Part shown: one piece after another, positions 13,066-26,900 of the stretch
How the letters are laid out: every line of letters starts with the position of its first letter
Numbering within the stretch: position 1 is the first letter of the stretch
Source of the DNA: Kryptolebias marmoratus
Lineage: Eukaryota > Chordata > Actinopteri > Cyprinodontiformes > Rivulidae
Length of the DNA: 64,000 bases
Assembly: GCF_001649575.2 (NCBI RefSeq)
Contig: NC_051449.1
Coordinates: 16,849,597 to 16,913,596, forward strand
Reading direction: 5' to 3'
Notes under the pieces: generated by a model
Seen by the model: only the letters and a program-made list of their open reading frames with translations
Database searches by the model: none
What the model was told of the DNA's origin: nothing
Program-made: the position numbers and the translations under genes

Positions 13066-15385
13066 AAAACATGGTAAATTACACCCAATCTTTAAGACTT
13101 GGTTATGATTCTTTCATGACTGTAGGTGTAAAACACCCCACTCTTGTCATCTAATTATTTCTTGTCATATATAGTCAACAAAATCAATAAAATGCTCTAA
13201 AAGGGCTTTGCTCTTTCACCGGTTGCATAAAACTGGTAATTCTCTTCAGTGCCAGCAAAGGTTAAAAACTTAAACAAATTCCTTTTAAACAATAAAAACA
13301 GTCTGATGAAGGGGCAGTTTTGTTGTCCACCAATCAGCAGTGTCTGACAGGAAGTCTGCAAATGACTCCAGAGAAGAAGAAGAGGACAAAACTTAATGTG
13401 AAAAATATGAAACCACTTTTTGGTACTAACAGCAAGTGAGATAAGATAGCATTTAATTGCTTCTTTCATAAGCACAGCTTTAATCCTATTGTTACAGTGG
13501 TGGTGTTTCATCCCACTGATAAGACAACACTTTGAACGCTGATTTACACACACACACACACAGATTATATAGTGTTGAGTACATATACAGAGACAAAGAT
13601 TCCTTTTCTGCTGCCATAGCAGAAAAAGTGCTTAGCCTGCCACATGCTCTTCCTTTTTCAGGCAAAATTTAACTAGGTGAAAATTAGACTTTAACATTTA
13701 AAAAGAAGGCAAAAATCAGATCATATATGGCATTTTTGTCAAAAGACAATCTGGGTGCAACTTGGAGAAGAGTTCTTTTTTTTCCTCCAAGTACTGAACA
13801 CTGTTCTCATCAGAAGAAAAGAAAGTAAAAGCAAATCAAATAAAAGGAAGCGAGCAAAGTTATCATCTCTAATCCCAGTAAATTCCATTTTAAGAAGCAT
13901 AATGCTCAAAAGAGTGGATGCAGAGATTAAATTGGACCTCCAGACATTTGAAGGAGGTGAGCAAATCAATCAAAAGGCACTTTCATAAAACGTTTTTTTC
14001 CGAAATGACCCCAAAGACCAGCCTGTCTGCATGCTGCCTCTGAAAATCACCGATGGAGTCGGCTACGTCCCACAGAGGCGTGAGCTTTCAGAACTGGAGA
14101 GAGCACTGCGGAACCAAATAAGGCATGGAGCAGAACTCAGCTGTGTTGACGTGAAGCGCTATGCATTAAATGTGTGCTGAACGTCCCCCTTGTATCGTTG
14201 TCAAAACACGATGAACTGATTCAGTTTAGTGATCCACTTTGTCGTAAACCAATTTTCTTTTTTCCTTTTAAAATAAAAATTGCTGTGCATCATCATCAAT
14301 TTTCTTTTGGTATTAATCTGTTTGTTGGTGTTTAATCCTGTGACCAGGTGACCGCACAGACCGTACGTCATCACTTCATCACATTACTGAGCCTCAAAAC
14401 CAATAGACTTTTTCCCATGTCGACCATTTTGCCTCTTTTAGTATCTCGTTTTGCAGCACAAAGGCACATCAGGAACGGGTTGGGTTGAACCCCCTCGGCT
14501 ACGTCTAAGTCCCGGCCTGAGGTGTCTTGTGAAAGAGCCTATAGACGCCTTCTGACCACCTCTGTGTGATTTCTGAATGGACTGAGGCAGCGAGGGGGGG
14601 TTGAAGCCAACCCACCCCCGATGTGTCTTTGTGCCACGAAATGAGGTAGTAACAGAGCTGAAATGGTCGATATGTGAAAATATAGGCAGGCTTTGCGGCT
14701 CAATAATGTGATACAGTGATGATATACAGTCGGTGCGACCACCCGGTCGAGGGATTAAACAACAAACAGATTTATTACCAAGGGAAGATCAGTGGAGATG
14801 CACAGCAACTTGGAATTTAGTGTAAAAATTGTGACAAGGTACACTTTCTGCAACCACTCAGCCATGGAATTTCAAAGCCAAAACAACATGATACAGATTC
14901 ATTTCAGAGGAGAACACTAAACTCTTTGTGTGTGTGTTTTTGTTTTTTAACAACTAGAGGTATATTCTTCACTATGGCAAATTATATTATGGCGACAGCC
15001 AACTTTGTGAACTTCTAGCTTTTTTGTGCTGAACGCAATGAAAAAGTTTTGGGAACGTTATGATAAAGGTGTCCGTCATACATTTAATGCGTAGTGCAAC
15101 ACGTAAAAGCAGCTCAGTTCCGCTCCGTGGCTCTTTTGGTTCCACACTGCTCGCTTCATTTCTGAAAGCTCACAGCCGTGCGGGACGTGGCCAGCTCCAT
15201 TTGTGAGTTTTGACCGGCCAAAGGCAGCTGAAAGACGGACTGCTCGGTGTGGCCATTTCACAGAAGGGTTTTATGAAAGAACGTTAAGTCCCGTAAGTGT
15301 TTTGTCAAAGTGTCTAGAGGAAATACAGTCTCCCCCTGGGTATAGAGGACAGAAAGACCCCATGAGACAGACCTCAAGTGATGGA

Positions 15386-15388
<3 letters not shown>

Positions 15389-15423
<35 letters not shown>

Positions 15424-15561
15424 ATAGGAATGCTGTGAAAAGCAGTGTTGAAGGCCCCTAATCTCTTTAAACCGTGACAACTACTTGAAAACTGATACTC
15501 ACTGATAAATGTCCATGTTAGCACATGCACACACACCCACACACACACACACACACACACA
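15389..15561. repeat. Two (CA)n microsatellites
   Basis: CA tracts at about 15389-15419 and 15540-15561 are separated by roughly 120 bp of ordinary sequence. Both are simple repeats. Confidence 0.9.
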
Positions 15562-16371
15562 CTATCGAGTGTGCTACAAAAGAAAAGAATAAAATTCACA
15601 GCTTTAAAATGGACAGTTGAACAATTAAAGGACAGTTAAGTTACAGTGACACACAGTTGCAGTGCTCAAGTTATTCAAGTTGTTTTAATTGGCTATAAGA
15701 TCGGAACAAAATGTACACGACATCTGATCGTTTGACACAAAAAGCAGAGAATGAAAGTGTGGAGCAATTTTCAAGCTAAAATGACAAGAAAAAGTGTCAA
15801 CTTTTCTTCCCATTGAAAGAATGACGGGAACTTCCGAAAGGAAATTTGAGTCTGTTTTACACAAAACTCCACTTCACGATCGTCAGGAAGACGAGCATGA
15901 TAAAATGCTGCACAAACAAAAAGTGCATTGTGCCAGGTCTGTCTCCTCCATCTTTGTTTGGGTGCAAGACGGCTAAAAATGGCTGATTGGGGTGAGGAGA
16001 GGAGCCAGAAAAGAGCTTTGGTGTGTGTGTGTGTGTGTCTGTGGGTGCGTGTAAGAGGGTGAGAGGTCTCGACCAGACTGATCCTCACGGCTGTTGACCA
16101 CATTAATCATGTTGCTCAGGGAGAGAGTGTGCGTGTGATTGTGGTGGGAGCTGGTTCCTTATGTCCCTTGTGTGTGTGGGTGCGTGTGTGTGTTGCTGCA
16201 CTTGACTGCTCCTATCAATTCAATTTCATTTCTCCCTCAGCTCCTCTCTTTTCTCCAGGCATCCCCATCCCCCCAACCACAGAGCTCTGCAGGTTCTCTC
16301 CCTGTGTGTGATGGACTGCTGAGAGCCTAATGAGGTCCCTCCCACCCCTTTGGCTTTTTTGTGACTGTGAA

Positions 16372-16402
<31 letters not shown>

Positions 16403-16558
16403 TGTAGGGGGAAGGGAGAGCCAGAGGTGACAGGTTGGTTATGTACTTCTTACATTTGCCTTTCAGCTCTCCTCTTCCTCCTGTCGCGTCTCCCTTGCTT
16501 CACACATCCTCTCACTCACCCCTCCGCCCTCTCCCTCCATCTCTCACACCCCTCTTCT

Positions 16559-16559
<1 letters not shown>

Positions 16560-16619
<60 letters not shown>
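16560..16619. repeat. 60-nt poly-C homopolymer
   Basis: A run of 60 consecutive cytosines inside a C/T-rich stretch, ending at an A and a short CCCCT tract just before an assembly gap. The opposite strand is poly-G and could form quadruplexes. The real length may be mis-estimated, because homopolymers of this size are hard to sequence. Confidence 0.9.
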
Positions 16620-16634
16620 ACCCCTCCCCTCCCC

Positions 16635-16645
16635 NNNNNNNNNNN
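16635..16645. other. Assembly gap (11 N)
   Basis: Eleven N characters directly follow the poly-C/CCCCT tract. The true missing length is unknown. Confidence 0.99.
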
Positions 16646-17676
16646 CTTTCTCACCCATCCCATCCCTGCCCCGTCCCATTTTTCCTCCTAACCCCCTCCT
16701 TTCTGCAGTCATCTCACCGTTCATTTGTCGGTGAGACGCTGGCCTAATGGGCCATAGCAGGCCTTCTCCAGCAAAGAAACCACACTGAGTGCTGTTATTA
16801 GCAGGAAGGGGGGAAAAACGGAAGGGAGGGAGGTGAGGGGACAAGCTGAGAAAGAGGAATGGAAATTGTGGAAAAATGCAGCAGAAAAATGTACATAAAA
16901 TGGTGAATTGATTTCTTTCAAATTCCTTTTTGGAACTTGATATGTTTGCGTGTAAGTTGGCTATACCAACTGGCAGCTGGTTTATTGAAGAAAAAGACCA
17001 TCAACAGAACATCATGACCCAAAAGGCTCTTAAAATATGGCTGTGACTCAGACTGAGCGGAAGGCCGTAGAGGTACAACTAAGAAATGGAGATTTAATAG
17101 GAGTCGGGCTTGATGCAAAGTAAACAGCCGAAAGGTTTGTGTGAGTTCTTCATTTTTCCCTTGTAACATTTCAGACAGTTTAGCCTTTAGCAACATGCTG
17201 TATCAGTGGATAATAGAACGTTAGCAGGTGTACAGAGGATACATTTAGCACTAGCAACTGACTGACCAAGTTGTATTGAAAAAAAACAACCGTGTGTGTG
17301 AGGCGTCTGAGGACAATTGAGGGTAAAACGGTGTCTGCTGGTCACATTTCAGATTCACATAATGAAAGATTCAGAATAATTCAGCCACACACCAGGTCCA
17401 TTTGCTAATGCACACTGACAGTCTGAATCACTATAATAGGCAACTCAGTCTCCAATTGATACAATTATTCATACTTTTAGCACTAAGTGCTTCCTTTTAA
17501 ACCTTATTCACACGTTTGGGGAGATGGAATGGTGGAGGTGGAAGGAGCGATGAAATGCACAGCATGACCCGAAACAGACAAACCTTTGCGAGCAGAAAAA
17601 TTCACATCTTTGGAGGAGGTCAGTGCTGATGGATTACATTTAAACTGTTGAATGCAGCAGCCTGTGAAATGACAGC

Positions 17677-17679
<3 letters not shown>

Positions 17680-17743
<64 letters not shown>
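17680..17743. repeat. (TA)n microsatellite, about 31 units
   Basis: Uninterrupted TA dinucleotides, self-complementary and able to extrude as a cruciform. No gene signal nearby. Confidence 0.97.
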
Positions 17744-17747
<4 letters not shown>

Positions 17748-20490
17748 GGTTTGTTGAATTTGGTTTCTTGGGATCAGAGTCGACCAAATGTATGGAAATA
17801 ATTTCTAATCCAAGTAAAATGGCTGCACACACACAATTCCTATGGGCCTTCGTCAGTTTTGCTGACTGTTTTGTTGTTGTGAAGGTCTTTTGCAAAGATT
17901 GGGAAAACACCGAATACACACACTCTCTGCAATACACAACCTTGTGTGTATTTAAAGAAGTTTAAAAAAATAAAGAGGAAGGGGTGACTATCTGAAATCC
18001 ATGATCTATGACTTCCCATTCCAAGAGGAGATGGGCAATGCAATAAAAATAATATTCACTGCATTCGAAGGGAAGCTGGGAAGCGTTATAAAGCATAAAA
18101 ATCAAGAAACGGTCAGGACCGGCTGACACAAAGTGCAACGTCATGAGTACAGAAACGGAAAACAAAAAGCTATGACTAAAAGCATCCAGAGGGCAGGCTG
18201 TTCCCAAATACAGCAACAGAACCGACTGTACTTTATTTCTATGTAATGTACATTTCTGTGCTCTGCTAATTCAACCAAACCAAGAAGAGGACATGGCTGA
18301 GGATACTGTGCAGTGTCAAAGGTCAAATATAATCTAACTGGCTTGAAGAGCCCATGATCTCAAGATGTACGGGCCCAGGATTCACTCTCCTCTTTAGATG
18401 ACAACAGACACAAACAGTGACACTTTCTGTTAAAAGGGATTTCTCCAGTTCAAATGATTTTACTAGCAGTAAAACATTTGTCATGTCTAGTTTGATGCGT
18501 TTCAATGTATTACGTTACTAATAATAATTTGTCCATAACAAGTAAGCTAGTTTTACATGTCATATTTGGGCACAGTTATGTTGTGTTCGTTTATGTTAAA
18601 AGAAAAGCAAAGAAAAAAACAAAACTACTGGCATATCGACTTCTTGAATGGATATCCTAAATTGCAATGAAATACTTTAACTCTGCTACTTATTACAGCT
18701 TTGAATTACGGGCCAAAGGGTAGGTGTAAGCGTATCAGTAGGAGAAGGGGGGTGATGCTTTAAAATGGGATTAAAAACCATCTGCTTTGAGGAATATCAA
18801 CACAAATACTGAGATTTGTGTAAACCATCTCCCTGTAATACAGTTCTTTACAGAAATTCATACAACAAAGAAGGGGAACAAAAATATACTGGAGGAGACA
18901 TTTTAGGTGATACAATGACATGGTTCTGAGGTGGCTCTCTGTACGTAGAAATAAACTATTTTTTTTAAACTATTTTCTATGAAGGCAGTTAAAAGCTGGC
19001 TCTTGTAAGAAGAAAAAAAGAAAAACCCTTTAGAGTTACAGGTGGAAAGACTTGTTTTTTGGACTTTATCATAGGCTAATTGTTGTCTGACTAAACCTTC
19101 ATCCAGAAAGTTCCTTCAGTTCAATAAAAAAAGATGAAAAAAGGTTTTGCTTGACTGAGTTCTCTCCAACCATCAATTCATTAGAAGGGGCAAGTTTATT
19201 TCTCATACTCAATATCACAAAGGGGGAATAGTTAAATAAGTTTGAGGTCAACAGAGTAATGATGGGTTTTAGTTTCGGTTAAAATTACTTGATTTGCAAG
19301 TCAATGTGCATCCAATATGCATGAATAAGTTCAGATAAGAGTACCACATCCTGTACAAATCAGACAGGTCATTTACTTTATATAAAAACAAACAAACAAA
19401 CAAAAAAACAATGTTAGTCATTACTGCTATCCTCAACATCTGAAGCCATCCCAGAGTTCCTGCCTTTTCACAGCCGTAGTTTTGATCTTTTTGTCGAAAT
19501 GCACCACAGGACCTCGTGTAGGAAGAGCTAGGGGGTTATATTACATGAGAAGGTGGGCTGGTAATGTAGCATTTCTCATGCACAATTAGTCTGATCACAT
19601 TATAGTTCACTCCACGTCTGCTTTGCATTTCAAATTACCTCCCATTCCCCTGCACGTTTGTCAATTTCTCTCCTTTCTTCCAACATTTGTTAGGCAATTA
19701 CAACCAAACGAGGGCATAATAGTCCAGCCTGCGAGCCTCCGTGTTTTCTTTCTAGTCCGGCTCGTCTCTGAGATGTGGACGCGGGCCAAATGTGTGCAAC
19801 GACCACGGTAAACACACACACTTGTACACACTCAGAAAGCTAATAAAAGACAGGTGTGGAAGTGTGCAATAACTGAACACAGGAGGCCGTCGGCTTTGAG
19901 AGCTAAAAGAACAAACCCGCCATTGATCTTGGCTGTTGATTGCACACCCACCACCCGAAGGAAGGTGGGAGGAACACACACACACACACACACAAGAGAG
20001 GGAGGCACAAGAAAATGAAAGGAGTAGTAAAAATGTGTTTGCTCTGTGAGTTATATCATACACACTTGTGCTGATACACCACTTTGGGAAAGGAGCTGTT
20101 GTTTAGAGACAGAGCTGAGCAAACAGCAGCAGCGGTACAGAAGGCCATTTTTACTTGCTGCTGCAAACGAGGCTGCGGTTCAGGCAGCAAAACGGCAAAA
20201 GTGTGGATGAAACACCTGAAGCCTGGTTTGCACAACATTTTAAAAACCTGACTACGATACAAGGCAATAAACAAATGCATGCATAAACAAAAAGAGGTGA
20301 TTTTAGTTATTTCAATCTGTTTTATAGTGATAATATGCAATAAAAGCTCTGACACTGAGCTGTAACTTTCTATGCTGACTTCAAATATAGTCTTCCTGTC
20401 TGATAGGTTGCAAAGTTGTGGTCAGCGCTATAGCTTGAGCAAGGAGGAAGAACAAAAAACATCCAAACACAGCCAAAGAGATCCAGTTGA

Positions 20491-21340
20491 GCCCTTTAAG
20501 TTTCCTTCACACTAGATGACGACTCGGTTACAACTTAAGGAAAATCAGCCTGAATGTGACTGGCCTATGCTGGGTCTTGGCGAGGTCTTCAGACATCTAT
20601 TAGGAAAGCAGTGGGAGTCCCATCATACTTGGACCCTGTTTACCTGTGACCAATCTCCTGGAAAGAGATTTTCCCATGTTAGTTGGGAAAAAGCCACACG
20701 TTTACATGGAAATCCCGTGCCCGTTGAATCTGTTGTAGCTGTGTTATATCCAAAATGGTGAAGACACGAACATTTGATTGGACCGACAGGGAGGTTGGGT
20801 TGCTGCTACATGCTGAAAAGGGTGAGTAGCACAATCAACACTCTGCTATCCGCCATTATTACTGTTATTATCTGCTCGTGCATGCGCAAAACAACTATTG
20901 ACTGCCGCCGTCTGTGGTGGGGACGTGCGATTTCACACGTTCCTCCTTTGAAATCCAACAGGAAGTTCCACCTTGAGACCTTGATTCGAAACGTTTCGGT
21001 GTCAGATAATCCTGTCGCTGCTGTCATGTACGTGAACGGCCGAAGTGCAACAGAAACGCCCTGGATTCATCGAAAAACGGCGGTGTGTAAACTGGGCCTG
21101 CATAGGTTCACGAGCAGCTGTTTGTAGCCAAGTTGTGGTGGTTTATCATTTCGGTGGCGGCGCATCAAGTCTGGAGTGAAACGTGGTGGAAGCGTACCTA
21201 AACTCCATGCGTTATTACACATTTTCTTCCCACTAACGCTCTCCTTGCCCGGCCTGCCAGTTTAGGTGGACAGCCGTGTCTCGGTAGGTTTGCAGATGTA
21301 CCATACCCCATTTTCAGCTGATAGATTGAACAGTGCTCCG
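20491..21340 (+). mobile_element. Possible transposon-derived fragment with SANT/Myb-like start
   Basis: A short frame beginning with ATG at 20755 reads MVKTRTFDWTDREVGLLLHA and runs straight into GGGTGAGTAG, a good splice-donor match. W-T-D-x-E-V-x-L-L-L is the opening of a SANT/Myb-like DNA-binding domain that is highly repeated in fish genomes, often next to Harbinger-type transposases. The following sequence is CG-richer than its surroundings. I could not find the next exon or terminal repeats. It may be a non-autonomous element or a retained first exon of such a gene. Boundaries are approximate. Confidence 0.35.
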
Positions 21341-23629
21341 TAAGGCTAAATGTAACCCTGCTTTAAACTTCTCAACAGCTTTATTCCTGACCTGTCTGGT
21401 GGCTCCTTGGTCTTCATGATGCTTTTTGATCACCACTCTGTAACTAAGCTCTTAGGCAGCTGTACATTTAGATTTGGTGACTTCTGAAGGCAATCGGTTG
21501 TGCTGGATTTCAGTGAAAAGTTTTTATTTGGGAAAAAAAAATTACTATTTTTCTTCCACTTGATAATTATGTGCTACTTTTTGCTGGTCTACAACATTAA
21601 GTTCCAGCAAAATACTTTGAAATTTATAGTTGTAGTGTCCCAAAATGTGGGACATTTAGTATGACATGCACCGGCTCAGATTGGTCAGATTGACCTCACG
21701 CCTAGGCTGAGATCGTGACAAGGTCACGGAGACAACATGGCATAGACATGATACCTATGGCAGATTCATAAAGCTAACAACCTTCTGAATCCTGATGAGA
21801 ACCTTGCCTGAGTGGGAGGATAGAGTGTGAAGAGGGCTAATAAAGTAACAGGCAAAAATCTAAGTGGCGAGTACTATTAGCGTGGCATAGTCACAAATGC
21901 CTTTAGACTGAAGGTTTTCCAAATTTGCAGCAATATAGCCCTCTTTAATAGGCCACGTAGGGTGTAGCAAAGTGGTTGACCAGTGTGAGGAAGGCCTTAA
22001 AAGGTGGGAAGTCTTAAAATATAAATAAAATGCTCCAAACTTCGACCAATTTCCTGTTCTTCCCATTTCTGAACTCTAAAAATCCCTTTTTAACTTACAA
22101 GACAAAAAAAAAGCAGCGAGCAAAGCACTTAGCAGCAACAACGAGACAACAAAAAAAAAACGTGAATAATTACCATCCCAGCCCTCTTCCATCATGCTTT
22201 TTGTGTCTCAAATTGGTGGATGAAGCCCTCGTATAAAAAAAACCCCTTTGATTAACGATTTTATACAATCACAAACCGCGCACTCTCACACGTGTGCGCG
22301 TACAGGTGCGGGCCGTCTTTGATGAGTGCAAAAGCAGAAACTTCTTCTTAATGGCCTCATCTCTCACAAGCCTCTCTGAGAGCTCATAAGAATGCAGCGG
22401 TGATTTGTTTTACCGATTGTCTCCTTTTGAGTGCAGCGGGCGTGGAATTAATTAGACTGATTAAATATCCTCTCTCTCTCTGTTTTGGGAGAGAGAGGGG
22501 AAGGGGCTGACCATGAGAGCGCGCCTGAGAGCTACGCTACAGTTGGGGGCACGGAACGCCGAGAACATACGGAGCGAATGAATGAGCGAGAGCAAAACAC
22601 GGCTAAGAAATTCAAACGTGCTTTTGTACTGACAGAACTAGCGAAGGCTGAAGCACTTGAAAGCTTGAACTTGAAACTGGTGCTTGAAAGTACCAATTAT
22701 GAATATAAAATAGTCAAAACGCATTTAAATAATAAATCTGTTTGAAAAAATCTCAAAACATGAGTCACAAACGGCTTAAATAGGAAGGGGGATATTGTAA
22801 ATGTGGCTACAATTGTGATGCTTCATTAGGAAAAGTTGTGTACACCACTTTGTGTAGCCTTTATTTTCCTAAAAATGTTTTTTTTTTTAACTAAACAGTG
22901 GCTTTGAGCACTTGAAACCCTCCTCAGCAGAAGAATACCTGAAACTGGAAGAAGCTACTTCATTATAGTGTTCATTAGCAGGTTGTGTCTCCAGACATTT
23001 GACAAATCTATATACGGTATTTCACGCTAACACTTTAGACTGTATGACAACTGGCTAGTTTTCAGTGAAAACAGCTGCACGTTGAAGCTGAAAACGCAGC
23101 TGCTGAGAGCAACAGCGAACTAAAACGGTGAGCATTTAAGATGTTTTAAACAGGGAGGAGAAAAGAAAAAAAATCCTGTCTGTAGAGCAGTAGCAGCTGT
23201 GGAGTTCGGTCATAATTCTGTGTGTGAATTACTTTTGGTGACACTCTTCATATCATGGGTAAAAATGTCGTCTGCTGTTAGACATATGAGTGCGGGGAGC
23301 TTTAAAAAGAAAAATCTAACCAGGAAAAATAATCGTCCGAGCTACTTCAGGATATATTCAGCTTTAAAACATTCATACAGAAAATCCTTCAGCTTGTTTA
23401 AGACGACACAGCGTTTTCTCTAACTTCTCTACGTTTCGAAATATTTCACTTTATTGACATTTTCTTTTTCATTTTAAATGAATGAGGAACTCTTTAAATC
23501 CTTGAAAAACACTGTGCTCTTTGAAATCTGCTTCAGTGTACTAGCTTTATTTTTTTAGATACCGTTTCACTAGTTTCAATTTTAGATAGTATTTTGATCA
23601 TTTTAACATTTAGCTAAAGTTTTGCTAAT
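21341..23629. other. Non-coding sequence, nothing recognised
   Basis: No exon, RNA gene or recognisable element. A moderately complex, GC-balanced patch around 22240-22500 containing homeodomain-type TTAATTAGA-like sites could be regulatory, but this is only an impression. Confidence 0.4.
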
Positions 23630-23993
23630 TGTAGCTTTCAGCTACCAGTCAGCTCATTGTAGCTTTCAGCTACCAGTCAGCTCATTGTAGCTTTCAGCTA
23701 CCGGTCTGCTCACTTCAGCTTTCAGCTACTAGTCTGCTCATTTTAGCTTTCAGCTACTTGTATGCTCACTTCAGCTTTCAGCTACTAGTCTGGCCATTTT
23801 AGCTTTCAGCTACTGGTCTGCTCATTTTAGCTTTCAGCTACTAGTCTGCTCATTTTAGCTTTCAGCTACTAGTCTGCTCATTTTAGCTTTCAGCTACTTG
23901 TATGCTCACTTCAGCTTTCAGCTACTAGTCTGCTCATTTTAGCTTTCAGCTACTTGTATGCTCATTTTAGCTTTCAGCTACTAGTCTGCTCAT
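23630..23993 (+). repeat. 28-bp minisatellite, 13 units
   Basis: Thirteen back-to-back units of exactly 28 bp, each containing agctttcagctac followed by a variable ctagtctgctcat part. Variants differ at fixed positions (ccagtcagctcat, ctagtctgctcat, cttgtatgctcac). The first three units form one subtype; later units mix two others. There is no unique spacer, so it is a tandem repeat and not a CRISPR array. Confidence 0.97.
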
Positions 23994-26900
23994 TTTTGCT
24001 CATGTAGTTATAAGTTAGTTTTCTGGTCTAACTTATAACTCCTGCTTTGATAATAGTAGTTTTTATTTTCTATTCTAACTGTAGTTTTATGCCACTGTTT
24101 TAGTCATTTTAGCTTTTTCTTCTGATTGTCTTAACATTAACAACTCAGTTTTCAGCTTCTTCAACAAATGTTCCTAGTTTGGAATTAAATTACCTGAAGA
24201 AAGTGTCGACAACACAACGAACAGAAGTCAATAAAAGCAAAACGTGGAAAAGTCTTCGATATGAAGCAAACAACTGAAACATGAAGAGACTTCCCTTCAT
24301 TTTTAAGTCTAAAACTCTCAGCTAATTCAGAGCCAGGCTCTGACCTCAGAGAAGTTACCCAAAAAAAAAAAAACAGCTGAACCAACTTCCCGTCAGACTG
24401 GAAACACTGCTGAGTTGCAAGCCCAGAGCGTCGGCGGCAACCACCTGACCTCAGAGTCATGACTGACTCTTTCCAGCTTCCCCTCATCCTCCCCATTCAG
24501 ACCACTAACACTTCCTCAACTGGCAGCGCAGAAAGAGGACAGAAGAGCAGAGGGATGGAAGTTAAAAATAATTACTTGAAGTTTCAGGTTTGAGCAAACG
24601 AAGAAGCTCTCGGCTCAAAAACCGAACCGAGCATCTAGTTGAGGAAATGAAGAGAGAGAGAACCCCATAAAAGAAGCTGATAAATAGGAAACATATGGTA
24701 GGAAACATATGGGGTTTACATATTTTGTAAAAGGAGACAAAGAACAAAGACTGGGCTAAAAAAGAAAAAAAAGAAAGCTCCAGACATCAAAGATTGAGTT
24801 ATGGAAGCAAAGATAAAAAGCGAGCAGAGTCAGATTCAGTCCTGAGACGTCAAGGAAGAAAGATGGGTGATGAGGCAACAGAGGATGAGCTCACCACCTC
24901 CTTCTGTCTGGCTTTTATCACAAGGCACTCTTGAGAAACCGAGAACGCAGATTTAAACCAGAAGCTAACGAGCTTTTCCACAACAAGGCGACCCGCGGTC
25001 ATCGTGCCAGGAAATTACGTCTGAGCAAACACTGGCAAGACGCTGCTTTTTGTATGTCGAACTGAAAGTCACGACCTCGACGGTGAATGCATACGAACAA
25101 AATCAAGAATCTAAATTAAAATGAAACAAAAGCATTTGTAGGAGGGCGAAAACAAACCCAGAAGCTGCTAGTTTTCAAACTTTGTTCATCCCGACTGTAT
25201 GCCATTTAGAAACCCACATTGGAACAGAAGCAATTAAACTATCAATACCTACTGTACCTTTGTGACAAACTACCCGATAAAAAAAGCACCTTGCTCTTGC
25301 ACATTTCGCCCCATGTCACATACAAATAAAACCACATTTCCAAATGAAAACCCAGGGAAACTTTAAATGACTTGTTTAAAGGCCTAAATGTTTGTTTTTA
25401 TTTTGGACTTCGCTGTCCCGCTTCGACCAAGCCGTCGATGCTTCCGAAGGCGTCAGGGATCCAAAACAGCTTTAACGTCTCCGTCTCGACAACAACGACG
25501 AGCAAACAAGACACCCCCCCCCCGCCCTTCCCTCCATGACACACAAACACACACTCACACACACTCTTTCTGTGAACAAGGGGTTTTTCTACAGCTGGGT
25601 AACAAAGCATGACCCAATAATCCCAACGCTTGACTCAAAGCTGAAGGACCCCATTCACCCCACCCCTCCCTCCCTCCAGTTATATCCCTTCCTCCTGTTC
25701 TCTGAGGACTTTATAAAGGCTCCAGCACCGGGGCTTCTGAGTAAGCCGGTGTGTGTGTGTGTGTGTGCAGTGTAAGGGGAGGGAGGGGGTTGTATGACAA
25801 AAACAATCATGCTTTACTTTGATTATTCTAATTATGACTCGGGGCAAGGAGTGGATTATTATGAGCACATGGGCCAATGAGTTGTTGATGAGCTCACGTC
25901 CTTTCAGTCCGTTAGTATTACTGTTAAAGGAGGCTGACGTACAAAGGCTCTTAACCCATAACGCACAAAGGACGCAAGGCATCAATAAGAGACATGCCGG
26001 TCAATTCATTTCTTTCAGGTTTGCTGATTAAGAAATGAATCTGACAGGAAAGCCTCACAAGTTTAAGCGATTCTTTTCCCCATCTTGTCCGTGCTCATCC
26101 TCGGCGAGATGTAAAATTGGAGGTCAGTAAATAGGAATACATCTGCGCTCCCTGTTTGCCCAGCTCTAAATGAGATTGTGTTCTTTTTTCCCCCCAATCA
26201 ATGGAGACAAACAGCTGACTTTTGGTCTCTGAATGTCACGACAAGACAACTTCAGCCACATGACTGAGTAAAGTTAAAAAAAAAAAAAAAAAAGCTTTGT
26301 CGAAGCATTTCGTTTTCGTGATTCGGGGTTTGACAGTTAAATTCCTGTCTCTCTTATTGCTAGTTTTTGCCTGAGGAGCCTATTTTTTTTTTTCAGGTTG
26401 AGCAACCATGGCGTGCGTGTCATCTAGTAGTTCAGTCTCATTTCTATTCACAGAGCAGCGTTTTGCTACTAAAATGATTGTCTCTGAAAACAAGAACCGC
26501 CTCTATTTTAAAGCCTACAGTAATACAGTTAAAGGTTATACAGTGGCGTCTAAAAGTCGCAACAGTATTGCTTCGAAGACCCTTAAATCTCTGCTATTTT
26601 AACTCTGGCCGTGTGTGAATACGTTTGAGCTGCAGTTAAGAGTTTCCTGTAAACTCTTCTGCTGCAGGCTGGATTATTTCTCTGTAGCAACGCCTACTGT
26701 TGAAGAGGGGACTCCGACGAGGAGCGAGAGTTTCAATATAAACAACACTGCCGTGTCGGCCGCGCAGCTTTGCTGGCTGCGTGTTGACTTTACAGCCAAG
26801 TAACGCGACTTAAGAGCGTCCTTACTGACACGAGGCACATTTGATCAAAACATGTCACGGCTTTTTCCACCCTTGCAACTGATAGCAGCAGTCAAAGGCT

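Larger units (their letters stand above)
13066..20490. other. Non-coding sequence, probable zswim5 intron 1 (middle)
   Basis: No recognisable exon or RNA gene. Apart from microsatellites (CA near 15389-15419 and 15540-15561, TA at 17680-17743) and the poly-C run, I see only unremarkable AT-rich DNA. A pyrimidine-rich stretch at about 16440-16720 produces proline- or glycine-rich spurious frames. Assignment to the intron is inferred from position. Confidence 0.45.

Noticed and set aside
15203..15599. Frames rich in Cys-Val or Thr-His
   Set aside because: Translations of CA/TG microsatellites in both directions.
16361..16844. Proline-rich plus-strand and glycine-rich minus-strand frames
   Set aside because: Products of the 60-nt poly-C run and the N gap.
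23630..23993. CRISPR-like array
   Set aside because: Units are contiguous 28-bp repeats without unique spacers, in a eukaryotic genome.
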